Origin: Vanilla planifolia
Taxonomy: Eukaryota; Streptophyta; Magnoliopsida; Asparagales; Orchidaceae
NCBI GenBank assembly: GCA_023846275.1
Contig: CM043871.1
Span: 26,318,569 to 26,382,568, forward strand
Reading direction: 5' to 3'
Length of the DNA stretch: 64,000 bases
The notes below the pieces were generated by a model. That model worked only from the letters and a program-made list of their open reading frames with translations, was not told the origin of the DNA and did not search any database. The translations under genes were made by a program, and so were the position numbers. This document shows, one piece after another, positions 38,311-50,800 of this stretch. Position 1 is the stretch's first letter. Every line of letters starts with the position of its first letter.

Positions 38311-38600
38311 ATAAGAAGCTTTTTGGAAAGTTGCATTCAAATACAGTTTAAAATCCTTAATATCACTTTGTTACTGGCAATTGGAAGATGGGAGTTTCCC
38401 CAGCGAAGAAGGACATATATAGAGGGATTTCAATGCTCGAGAAAGCTACAAAGGCATGCAGTCAGTAATGGAGGAGAAGAAATCAGTGAGGGTTCCATCA
38501 AAGTCGGGATTACATACGGAGGAATACAAAGCTTGCTTGTCTTGTGATCGCTCTCGATGATGACTACGAAGGTTCTGACCACATTGGAGGTAGGGTCTTC
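38310..38600 (+). other. Possible gene fragment, unidentified
   Basis: Adjacent to the repeat island, the plus strand has overlapping short frames with protein-like composition: MGVSPAKKDIYRGISMLEKA (from about 38389), then a shifted frame with MEEKKSVRVPSKSG and TEEYKACLSCDRSR, then DDDYEGSDHIG before a possible donor (GGAG then GTAGGG, near 38590). No single frame spans it. It could be the start of a small unrecognised gene or a broken, captured exon. I do not recognise the protein. Confidence 0.25.
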
Positions 38601-40684
38601 TCAAACTATTTCCCTCTTATGCTTCTTCTCTCTTTCTCTTTGCTTTTGCTTCCTTCGGCTCCCCTTTCAGTCTAAGAGAAGGGGATTTATAACTGCACTT
38701 GACAAATGGGGCAAAATCACATTAGATTTTCTCTTCTATTCTTTAATATGACGTGACAGCTTTTCTCAGAGAAGTGCGTTAGGTCATCAGCAATCTTTTT
38801 TTTTCTTATGATTTTTCTGCATCTTCATCTGTCAAGCATTTTAGAGTTTTATTAATATTTACATCATAAGTCATGCTTCTATTATACAAGATAGTAGAGA
38901 TTTTGATTTCATAGTTGAGAATCCTACTTACTAAATAGGTTTGTGGATAGAGTAAAATATAAGATTTTGTTTAGTTTTTATGATATTATTTAGATGATAT
39001 ATTTGATATTTATTTATGTTAATCTATAATATTTCATATATTATAAGTTATAATAAATTTTTATGATATGATGGTTATAGTTAGACCTTCATGATGTAAT
39101 TTTATAGTTATAAATTTCTTGTTAAAAGTATTAATTATGAGTAATTATATTTTGACTCAATATAAAAATGGTATGACATTATATAGGTATTGAAATTGTT
39201 TCATCTTTAAAACCTTATATTGAAAATTATGTGTCCTTAGATCTTTAAAGTTTATAATTAGTTTTTTCTTATTATTATAATTTATGTTTGGTTTGGTGTG
39301 GGATTATTTTGGATAACGCGTAGTCTTTCTTGGTGGCAACTGATACCTCCAAATTTTAGGTTTAAAACATTTACTTTAGTGCAATGTAGTTATTTGTGAT
39401 AAAAGAGTATTTCAGTTTCCTTGAATGAATGATTTATGTTAATCTTTTCTAGTAGTCCAACTCACGCCTTAGACTATGATATGGGCAATCCTCTAATGGG
39501 AAATTTAACAATAGGATTTTCATTAAAATAAATAAAATATGATCGCAAATGCTCTCAATTACAATTAATAAGATTGACCATAGTTGTAATATAATCCTTT
39601 ATAATTAAGAAAGCAATATGAAGAAAAATACTTGATCCAATCTTTAAGGTAAAAAATTAAAAAAAAAATTACTAAAGAGAATATACAATCAATTATGAGA
39701 TGTGTAGTAAATAAAAGAGAATAACAATACGATTTTGATGGATTATTGAAAACTTGTGAATTCAACTTTGTTCATAATGTTTTTAATCTTCTTAAAAAAT
39801 AGTAATAAAATACATTTAAATGCTAATAACTATTGGCAATGCAAATCGGTTCAAATCCTTATATCTAAATATCATGAATCCTTAGTCTCCCAATCATGAC
39901 ATTTATTTTAAAAATGATTATGTAAATAAAAATTTTGCATGCATTATTAACAAATGCATGATTTTATCTACATTTACCTATCAATTACACACACCATTGA
40001 GTTGATGTTAATATAATTGTATAAACTAAACTATATATGTAATTAAATGTGTACCTTATAGAATTAACTTAGATATCAATTAATAAAACTTGTTCCTTTG
40101 CCATCAAAGGATATTATAAATAAAAACCGACGGTGGTGAGTTCCACGTCAACTCTTTCAATAAACGAGAGGCGTGCTTCTTAAGCTTTGTCAAACCATAG
40201 AAGGGCAGACGGAAGCATGCTTATCTCTCGTAGTCAATGGTTGGTAGCCTTCCTTTTGGTATTTTTATTTAGTTGAAATAAAATTTTAAATTATTGTAAT
40301 TTATTATTTTTAAAATATTCAAAATAATGAAATAATCGCTTTATGTAACCAAAGAAATCCTTATCATGTCTCCCACAGTCAGATAAAGTTCCTTCTAGAA
40401 CGTGTTTTAGATCGTGATGGACGGTGGGGATTTCGCGCTCTTTTTTCATTCTTCTACGCGGTTGGGTTTTATAGCACTTTTTTTTCCCCTGGTTTTACTT
40501 TTTATCGTTAGGGGGATCGGGTCAGTGCCGTTGAACCGCAACCACTCCGCAGCGTAGGGTTTGACGTCGGCGACGGTGGAGCCCACCGACTCGAGAAATG
40601 CTATTTTCCGCGCGGTTATCTTCCTCCTCCACTTCTCTCGCGAATTGTTTACTTTGAGGTCGGCGAAGGAAAAGGACAAGAGAG
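38600..40684. other. Intergenic and promoter region of the 80-aa gene
   Basis: About 2 kb. It is AT-rich until about 40.35 kb, then becomes GC-richer toward the 80-aa gene, probably its promoter and 5' leader. Minus-strand open frames at 40.4-40.8 kb are shadows of this GC-rich block. No repeat of note was seen. Confidence 0.45.
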
Positions 40685-41033
40685 ATGTGCCCTCTGAGGG
40701 TGATACTGATCTTCCTCTCCGCGACGCTTGCCGGCTTCTTCGTCCTGAGGGGACTCAAATCGGAGCCGGAGAAGGTCGCGACGACCGAGGACGTGGCAGG
40801 CCCCGAGGAATCACTTCCGCTGTCAACGAAGGTAGGGACACCGAGGTCGAGGCCGAGGCCATCTTTTTCGTTTGTTTTCTCTGCGCGTCATAATCTTCTT
40901 CTTCTTCTTCTTCTTCTTCTTCACCGTGGCATGGCAGGTCCGTTCGGCGATCTGTTTGGGATTCTGGACGTGTGTGGATATGGCGAGCGGGCGATACCTG
41001 TGGAGGAACCTGGCGGGCGGGAAGAAGCTCTGA
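40685..41033 (+). CDS. Small single-pass membrane protein, 80 aa, two exons
   Basis: Exon 1 is 40685-40831 (ATG start, donor AAG then GTAGGG). Exon 2 is 40938-41033 (acceptor ATGGCAG, stop TGA). Together they encode 80 aa. The N-terminus MCPLRVILIFLSATLAGFFV is a signal anchor or transmembrane helix, followed by an acidic linker (residues 25-49) and a conserved-looking C-terminus with GFWTCVDMASGRYLWRNL. I recall a small plant family with this exact organisation, carried in databases under uninformative names, with no proven function. The unspliced frame reads through the intron for 117 codons and would give the wrong C-terminus; the spliced version restores the WTxVDMASGRYLW motif. The intron is 106 nt and contains a CTT microsatellite. 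The gene is convergent with the nucleotidyltransferase gene. Confidence 0.8.
40894..40921 (+). repeat. (CTT)n microsatellite in the 80-aa gene intron
   Basis: About nine CTT triplets lie just upstream of the 3' splice site. They may serve as the polypyrimidine tract of this 106-nt intron. Confidence 0.9.
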
Positions 41034-41801
41034 TTTAGGGTTAGGGATTCGCGCGCTTCGTTCTGTTGGATGTCAATCATTGAACCTTCAATTTAATTGT
41101 AATCGTTGGCTTTCTCACGGCTTTCCTCAGCTTTTACGAATGCAAGTCGGGTTTTCCGAGGGATTTCTTGCAGAATTGCGCGGGTTCCGAAGCTCATCTT
41201 GCCCTTGTTGTCGTGTTTTCCCATTGTTTCCTGATAAAATTCAAAAAAAAAGAAAAAAACAAATCGCATGGAGATAAATGGAGACATATCAATAAGAGAA
41301 GTGTGTTGGTGATTCACAGCTATTCTCTCCTGCATGTTGATCTGATCAAAGGCAACTTTTTTTATCAAATGCATAAGATTATGCTCTTCTAAATTCTTCA
41401 TTACCAACCTAAAGATCACCACCTTTTCCAAATACTTGGAAAATACATCATAGGAAAACGAGTTGGGATAAATAAGAAAAACCCTAAACCGTAATCCTAG
41501 GTTTATCCCAATCAAACATGGAATGATCAGCTGAGGGGCATAACAGAATTTACAAAAAACAAGAACAAAAAGATGAAACCAAGGACCCAAAAGATAGCAT
41601 ACACACAAGTTAGCATATCCTTCTCTAATTTATCTTCCCAGTTCTTCCTATTTCTTTATTTTGCAGCAATTATCCCAAAAGTGGGGGAAAATCATCTTTA
41701 TCTTTCAGCTTATACGACTCTGCTAATCTGCAATTTTTCCATGTAAACAATACTGGAAATGAAGGCACTTCAAGGAAATCTGGAAATAAAAATCATGTGT
41801 T
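41034..41801. other. Convergent 3' regions
   Basis: About 0.77 kb between the stop of the 80-aa gene (plus) and the stop of the nucleotidyltransferase gene (minus). It contains the 3' untranslated ends of both. Open frames at 41.09-41.6 kb show no family resemblance. Confidence 0.45.
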
Positions 41802-44800
41802 TTACCTTCGCCTATCTGAATTTTTTTCTGCTTTCTGAGAACTTGATGCAGGTTTTGAAAACCCAGCATCCTGATCATAGGAAATGGATGTACCTTTCCT
41901 GCCATGCTCTGTTACTGGAGATCCTACAGAAAAAGAACCTAGAGATCCAAATTCAAGTTTACTGCATTCGGGTGGATGTATTCTTCCATTACCGGTGGGT
42001 GGTGCCTTTGTAGCAGAAGGATAGGTTGTTGCCTGAACGGCTTGCTCTTGAGACCCTTTCTCCATGGATGCATCCATTCGGCCATTGTTCTTCAATCTTC
42101 CAGGAGAATGCCTCTCTCTGTAGAGATGGTAGTTCTACGAGGCAGATAAAGAAGATTCAACATAGTGAGCATTGCATCTATATGTAACAAACATGTGAAA
42201 GGATAAGCAGTTTTGTACCGTGTTTGGAAAATATGTGCCAGTTCCCCTGGGCTTAGCCACATCCTCTGATATAAACAGCAGATTAGCAGAGTAGTAAGAA
42301 GTAGAAGAAAAGGTTGGCCTGGGTGATATTGCATTTGAATTCATTGCTGTGGAAGTGTTGCCATGAGTCCATGGATCTCTGCCATGGAGATAACGATTCG
42401 TGGGTGACCTCTGAATTGGAAGGAAACAACTGCTTAATACCTGTTGTTGACACCATTGGGCATACCAAAGGCTGTTCATGTGCATTTCCCCTTCTCCAGA
42501 GAGATCTGACAGTTCATTAGACAAACAAGAGCTCCCATTGCTTTCATTTACCTCTTGAGCATCATCTTCAAAGGAGCTGTTACCACAACAGCGAGTCGAG
42601 CATGCACTACTTGTTGACGAATTGGTCTCAATGGAATCAGGATGCATAGAATTGATAACTTTCTCATCAGGGGTCGAACTGCTATTCGAATAAACATCGC
42701 TACATGAATCCAAGCTATTTGAACAAATTGGAACAGCTTTTTTCTCTCTTCTAGTTTGATTTTTTGGAAGGAAAAACAGGTGGGGAGCATGAAAAGGTTT
42801 CTTGGAATCCAAAATACCATCTTCCTTGGTTGTTGAAGCCTTGATGGTTCTTGCAGTAGACAGATCATTTGCATCACCAGTTGACATTTGATGTTCATGA
42901 AAGAGTGATCTTTGTGCTTTCATTAAAGAGTGTTTTAAATCTCTATGAGCATTACCACTTGCAGATTCTGAAAACTTATCTGCTTTCATTTTTTCAGATT
43001 TCTCTACTTGTGTAACAAGATTGACCCCATTCGATTCAACTGTAGTGTTAAGTACCAACCTGGGAACAAAATCTGACGTTTCTGACCTTTGTCGACCGCC
43101 ATGTCGATCCATGGTGTCCATGAAGAACGTATCGAGCTCACCCAGAATAGTTCCGGCAGGTAGTAACAGTAAACGTCCAAGTTTCTTAGCTCCATAGGTA
43201 AAGGCACTACGTATTCGGTAGAAGTTACCTATATGTGATGTACAAAATGGATTATAATATCATAATGCTCAAGAAGAAGAAGAAGAAGAAGAAGCAAGAA
43301 ATTCAGACCTTTACTGACACTGCGGCCAAGATTATTGTTCTCTCTCAGAGGATCAACAATATTCAAGTGTTTTTTGGTAAACGTTCGGCAATTGCTCTCT
43401 GAAGCCCTTAATGGAACCGAGAAGGTTTCTATGCAATTTCTGAGGAGGAACTCTTCAGTTGGTAATCTATCACCACTTTCATCCTCTACCTTTTCCACTG
43501 CAAGGAAAACAGAAGAATAAGCAAAAGAATGAGCATGTCAAGAAGAACACTCAAATTAAGGTGAAGGCACATTTAGCTGCACAAGCCCAGTATTTTCCCA
43601 AGTAAAGATTTGAAGATGAGGAGATCACCTGATAGCTCTGGAAGAGACGATAGAGACACTGGACCATGTAAACTGATGCAGTAATTGTCCCAATCAAATT
43701 TGCTGAAATAATCCAAAAACCTATATAGCACCTGCAAATGTTGGGCAGGAAGCTAAAAATTCATATTTCCTGAAATATTTTTGATGATATGAATGAGAAC
43801 ACACCGCCAGGGGGCCATCCAAGGATGAATAGAAGAGATGAAAAATGTACAGGATCAATATCTCCAGTGCATATGTAGAAATCAAGCCATGGTGAGCACC
43901 TAGGATGCGACTCTCATAGTAACACCAAGCTTTGATCAATATGACACTGCGTTTGAACAGATGGTCCTTCCCAATGATACGATCGACCTGAACAAGCAGA
44001 GCTTTAATCCAAATTGCATAAAGAATATGCTGCTTCATCAGTATTTTGTTGCTGTTAGTAACTCATTTATTGCTTCTTAGTATGACTGATTAATAAATTG
44101 TGTATGCCTGAAGATAGCACAAATAAGCTACCTGCTCCAGAAAGCAAAGAGTGCCCAATCCACCAATCTGATTGAAGGAGATATCTACCACAATATTCTG
44201 AACCAAGCATTTCACAAGTTTAACCTGCAATGTAAAATTCCATGAACAAAATGAGCTAACAATCTTCTAATCCAAAGTTTGAAGAACCAAAAGGTCATCT
44301 GCAAAGTAGAAAACTACACTTCAAGAGCAAAATAATTCCACTGTTGAACCATGTTTGCCATCTCAATAGACACACCAGAATGCTAAAAAATCAACCTTCT
44401 TCTAACCTAGTTATAGTCAATTGATCTGCAGTTAAACAGATAATGATACAGTGAGGTTTTCTCACTTTGTAATCATAATTAGTTTGATTAATTCAACTTT
44501 TAAATAGGGGGCATATTCTAGTAAGACACCCGGATATTACTTTTATCATTTTGTTAAAGTTATCAGAAAAAAAAAAACCATAACGCAGATGAACGTATCT
44601 ACAAGCTGAAGGGTGTTTTATATTTGTTGAAACTCTGATAAAAGATTCTTTTTGCTGAGATTTTAATACAAATTGAAACAAACAATGACTTGAGCTGTAT
44701 CCTTCTAGTATATCATAATACGTGATGAAGCCCTTGAGCCTTGGTAAAATTTTATAATGCATTTCATCAAATATAAGAGTACAGTATCATGTCATCAAAT

Positions 44801-47800
44801 AACAATGCGAAAAAAAAGTTTGATATATTCTAATGCTATCAACTCAGTACACAAAATCAGCTAGCAATAAACACATTTTAAATCAAGAAAACCAAGTTAA
44901 ACCTTTGCCAAGAAAGCTAAGTATTAACCAAATGGACTGGCAATCATCGTCTTCATCAGTTACAAACTAAAGATTGGCTCCAATTGTTTCTCCTCCATTT
45001 ACTCCACTGTATGCTTCATGATTGAAATATTAACTTTCTTCATGCAACTATTTCATGCACTTCCAGCCAATACCACCTATTCTCTTCACTAGGTGACAAC
45101 AACAAAAAAAACCTAGGTCGACTTTCTTTTGATTTAATTTAGAATGTTTGGCAAACACAATCGCTGCGGTCAAATATTTCAAATTTTTAAAACGCTTTCT
45201 TGGTTGCAATTTGCGTTTTTACAAACATTATGATAAATAATTAATTTAATTACCGTTTAAAAGATAAAATAATCATAACTTTTGTAGTAATTTGTCTAAC
45301 ATTGTATCAAATAACAAATCTACTTTTTAAAAATTCTTTCTAATAGTAAGTTCTTATTTGCTCCCTTTTCCTAAGCCATTAACATAAGAGTCTTAGATTG
45401 GTGGTACTTCTACACCCTAAAATGCACCATTATTATGATTCTCATGCATGCAGAAGTAAAGCCCATAATGAAGAGCTTATATAGACATTAAAACAACTTT
45501 ATATCCAAATTGTGAAGGGAACTTTCTTCTTCAGTTGCTAGGGCCAAAAAACAGTAATGCAGAAAAGCTAATGGGAATAAAAAAGAAACAAATTGAACCT
45601 AATTTCCAGTAACTAGAATTCATTCAGCTAGGACCAAACCATACACAAATCCAGATATAAGGGAAAAACAGGATGAACAAGTGACAAACCTCAGCATGTA
45701 TGTATTGAACATCCTTCACCTCAAACTCAGCATCCTTATTGTGTTCTTCCCTCTCAAGAACCAGGCGCACATCAGATGCCAAAGCCTCCTCGGAGCTTGG
45801 GATACCAATAGCAGTCAAATCAATATCACCATCCGGAAGATATGTTTTTAGAGGAACAGACCCAAATGGAAATACCTGGAGAGAACTTCAACATATAAGG
45901 AAAGCAATGCTTATCACAACAACTTGAAAATCATATTACCCAGATGTGGTGATAGCAAAACCAAGGACATTCCATATAACGCATAAAATGTAGATAAAAA
46001 TTAAATAACAGAGATAAGTGCCGAACATCGAGCATTCTCTCATGGCTCACATGACAAGGAGCATGATTGGGAGTTCAAATGGAATGAGTCTCTCCCTATG
46101 TTTATATGCATTCAAAAGACAAAAGAACAAATCGAGGAAGTTTCTTTCCTTACCTCTCCTAAACAAATGTTTAAAAGCATTTCAAAGAATAAAAAATGCA
46201 AACATGTCAAATAAAATAGGAAAACCTTTGCTTCTGGATTTGGGCAATCAAAGAATTTGGAGAAAGTCAAAGAGCCATCAGGAAAAATGAGGCCAAGAAT
46301 AGAACAACGTACCATAATTGAACTGATTGAATGCAAAAATAGATATAGAGCAAGAAATCAAACAATGTAAACGAGTTGAACTCTCATTCAACGGTGCATC
46401 TCTCTTCTAACTCATATCCAGGACTGCTAAGACTAGAATGTGTTACCTATTGTAACTCTAGAGCCCTTGCTTAGTTCATTTTGTTTTCTTTATATTTTGT
46501 GGAATCTGCATAACACAGACCAGTTTTTGTACTATTATGCTCAACTCTATTAAGTTGAAAAAAAGTATTGCTCTGGTGTTAACTAGATCATTCATACACT
46601 CTTTCCTCCCACATGGATTACTTCAGCCTTACTTTGACAGTTGAATTGAATTGCAGATACTGCAAATTGTGCACCATCAAGAACACTTATATGGGATCAT
46701 TCCTAACAAATGCTTGCTAACAGGGCTCAATTGTGTTTGGACCACTTAAAAATTGGTACTATGTGCTGTTGCAAAACTTGATCACAATGTGATGTCAAAT
46801 TTCTATTTTTGTTTTGTCGGACTAACAATGAGTAATGAAAAAAACCAAGTCCTTACATTAAATCCATAATAGAGCCCATTAAAGATATCAATAGCGTGGA
46901 TGAATTATAAATGTTGACTGTAATCTGGATGATATGTTTTTTGTGTGAACACAAAAATACAAATTTAAATGGACTCAAAATTGCTTGGCATAAATTTTTA
47001 TAAGGTAACCCTCCGACCATAAAAATCTACTCAGTCTGTCTATTCAATAAAAAAATTAGCTGATTCAATAATATTTGCAACAAAATAATGACAAAACTTA
47101 ATCACATAAGTGGAGTTATTATATGAGTCCACCAATGACATTCTATTTTAGTCATTAACTCTGTTAAGATTCAAACATGTCAAATCTTTCACATTTTTTA
47201 TCTTCTTATTCCTTTAATCATAGTGAACAAATCTAAAAATTCAACCTCTCTTTAATGAAGTATTGTGTTTCATGTACTCAGTTCTATTGATATCCATATT
47301 ATTAGTTTTGTCATAATCTCATAAACTAATGTTAATCTTAAGATCAAATATTTTAATCAAACAACAAACTACTATTTTATTTCATTTAACCTAATTAGAA
47401 CCTATTAGTCATTATTGATGCAAAGTATAGATTTATAGGAAAAAAAAAACAAAGAGCTACTCAATACAATTTACAAATTGCCCAAAGAGCTAGAAAGAAG
47501 AAAGAGTATGAGATCTTGAAGAGAAAGCCTCACAGGGAAAAAAAGAAAAAAAAAATCAACTTCCCACCAAACATCAAAGCAAAAAATTATTAAAAGGGGC
47601 AAAAAATGTGTTAAAAAAGGATGAAAAAAAGCCCTCCCTAAAGTCCCTTTATCTAAGCTCTAGAGTCCCATTAATAGACAAGTCCATGTAACATGGTCCA
47701 ATGTGGCATGACAATTGGCAAGATACATTAACCATTTGGTAGTGGTGTCTGCTTCCTTGCTAACTAGAAGGAATCTCCAAGACTCATTCGTAGCTAGCAA

Positions 47801-50800
47801 ACGATGCCCCACTCACAACTTTCTATTTCACAATGTGACATTCCATGAGATTGCTCCACAAAGCATGATATGCAAAAGAAATTTATGTCATGAAGTGCTC
47901 ATGGTCTTGAAAATGCTTGTTACATGACTTCTAGCCCATCAAGTAATGGACAATCAGAATCAAGAGGTGAAACACTGCACCTTCATATGGTCCCTGAAAT
48001 CTTCATTTATGGAATGCATGAAGGTTTCATCAATCTTGTAGCCATCTCAAAGTAGGAACTCGTGATACAGAAAAACATCGAAAAGAAATTCAGAATAGTC
48101 ACCAAAACTTCGAAAAGAAATGCATAATGGTGAGCATAGCATGTCTAATAAGAGAAATAAGCTATAAAAGAACATAGGGCATCATTTTTGTCCTTGTAAG
48201 GTTCTAGAATCTCTCAAATGCTAGCGCTTCACATTAAATTATGATTACTGAAAGAGAAAAGCAAAGAGCTTTTCCTTTCTCCACAAAATGAAAATGATCA
48301 AGCTCACAAAGATTTTCAACATCATCTTGGATGTCAAAGATAAGGAATCTCATACTGTTGGCACAAAGAGCTCTCCTTCAAATTGCCATGAAGGAGATGA
48401 TATTACTTTTGCCTTCAATGAAATTAAAGGAGCTGTTGTTGTAACAATAGACTCAAAAGCAATGTTACCAAAAGAATATGAACCTTAATATACTTGCTCT
48501 TTTTATTATCTTACTAAGAACCATTCTACTATCAAAGTAAAAAGAGGTCATAAACCATACAAAGTTGCTACACTCCACAATGGCTTGGATGTGGTGCCTA
48601 CATAGGAGAAGTAAGCAAATGAGGGTTCAATTCCTAGTATTCCACCAAAAGCTTCAATTAGAACCCAAGAACTAAGGTTGCCATTTTGAAGACAAAATCT
48701 TCAACAGTATTCAGTCAACATGCTAGTGCGACATTCGTTGGTGGCTATGGTTTAAGAAATATCTCTAGTTCACACTTCTAAACTAATTTAGTTCATTCAT
48801 GAAGCAGAAAAGATAACTATGCACAATGCATCCAACCAAACATTGTTAGTAGTTACTCCATCCATGAAGATTAATGCTAATGACAACAGTTTGGTTCTAT
48901 AATTTGCTCGTGATTACATCATCAACATACATGCAACTCTTGAGAAGCACGAAAAGTGTCAAAATGAACTCCTTGTAAACCAAAATCAAATTAGGAAGGA
49001 GATTATCTAGTTACGCAATGGGATATGTTCCACCAAAGTTGAGCTTTAAATCACAAAGGAAAAAGAAGATTTGTCTTGAAACACATGCAACAAAACTACA
49101 CTCTTGGTGAGCAGAGTGCAAGGGAAATACAATATGTTGCCAAAGAAGCAATTATCAAACACCATCTAGTGGCCTTTGGAAAACATTTGCTTTTAGGAGA
49201 GGTAATAAAGAAGCTCTTATAATTATCTATATAAGATTTTCATAAAACTAAATCCCTCTTGAGCCCAACCATCCTTTTACTATTTTAAGTTAGCACAATT
49301 GAGATTTAAAAGAAGTTGAAGGTGTCAACTTGATGTTTAACAATGACAAACTATTTTCCTTTCATGATACATTTTTGACATAGATAATCGACTCTAGAGG
49401 CATCTATACATTGATTTAGAAGCTATACAAGACATTATAATCTAACTTTATTTAGAATGATAAATTTGCAATTATATGAGAATGCATTTCTTCGATGTAA
49501 ATATACTTAATTAAAATAATGTACCTACAATTTTGTTTCAACCTGACAATTGTGATTTAATTAATTCAAATTTCAAAGTAATCAATGAATGACAATTGTA
49601 TAGAGTAGTATATTAATGGAATAAACATGATGACTTAGGAAGTAAATTCATTTATAATTTGAGACTAATTTTAAAATCAACAACTATAAAGAAGGAACAT
49701 TTTGTTGACAACTGTCAAAATGTTGTGCAAATATATAAGGATGCACCTGGTTTACTAAAAACGCTTGTAAGCACTTGCAATCCACTAGGAAAGATTAGCT
49801 CTCTTTTTCTTTTTCCTTGCATGCTCAAGATTTTTTATTACTAGCCATGAATTTGAAGAGAACTTCTAGAGACGAGACTTGAAGAGGCAAAAGAATGAAC
49901 CATCTACCAACAACGTAAGAGGTTCCAATCTTTTAAACATTCATTTTGAGAAGCTTAACTCCCCCTTCGATTTTAAAAGAGGACTTCGAGTTTAAGAAAT
50001 ACAACTTCTGCACTATTAATGGTATTAGCCATGATTGAAGTTGGAAATGATGACAAAACTATGTCAATGAAGGACAAGGATGACATCCACATCTCATTCT
50101 TAGTTCCTTTTGATGGGGATTTTCTTGCATTTACAAGAATGCTTTGCACACATTTTCAACAATTTTAGAATCAAGCCAACTCAACTAAGTTTGAATGGGA
50201 TTGTCAAAATATATTGCTTTAACAGGGTGTTAGCATCTCATGAATTAGATCATATATGTACCAGTTCTAATACACATTTGAAGTCATGGAGAATAGAGCT
50301 TATAAAGGGCTTATGTGTTTTAAATTTCAGACAAATAGGAAAATATTTAAATTTCACACCTCTACAAACTAGAGAAATAGCCATGTCTTTGTGGTTGGAT
50401 GTGCAAAAAAAGCTGGAAGTTTTGGGCTGAGAATGCCAAAATGTTTGATGCACCCATGTGACAAAGACAAGTTAAATTTGACATCTTCAACAAGCTACAA
50501 GATGGACTATCTATGATGCCTTTCAATGGTGTCTTGACACAAAACTTTGGCAAATTGTGACTTTATTGCACTTCAAAAAAGTTTTTAAAAACAAAGTACT
50601 TGGCAACTCAAAAGGTGTTGATGCCTTTATTTCAAGGTGATTCCATAAAGCATATTATGCACAAAAGAATGGTACCTTTGTTGATGAATCTCAAGGCCAC
50701 TAATAAGTGGGGGTCAATAGAACTTCAAGAACTTAGGAAGAGAGAAGCCTAGATCAATAAGGGAGCAAGAGAAAGGAATGGCAAAGCCATGCAAAGATAG

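Noticed and set aside
39840-39870. GGTTCAAATCC-like stretch suggestive of a tRNA T-arm
   Set aside because: No matching acceptor stem, D-arm or anticodon arm could be drawn around it. A similar stretch near 48626 (GGTTCAATTCC) was rejected for the same reason.
40446-40893. Three overlapping frames (two minus, one plus) around the 80-aa gene start
   Set aside because: They are products of the GC-rich leader and first exon; only the MCPLRVILIF frame splices to a conserved-looking end.
41093-41608. 171-codon minus frame
   Set aside because: Begins in the 3' region of the convergent genes, has mixed composition and no recognisable motif; likely chance.
42548-42898. 116-codon minus frame inside nucleotidyltransferase exon 7
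   Set aside because: Alternative reading frame of a confirmed coding exon.
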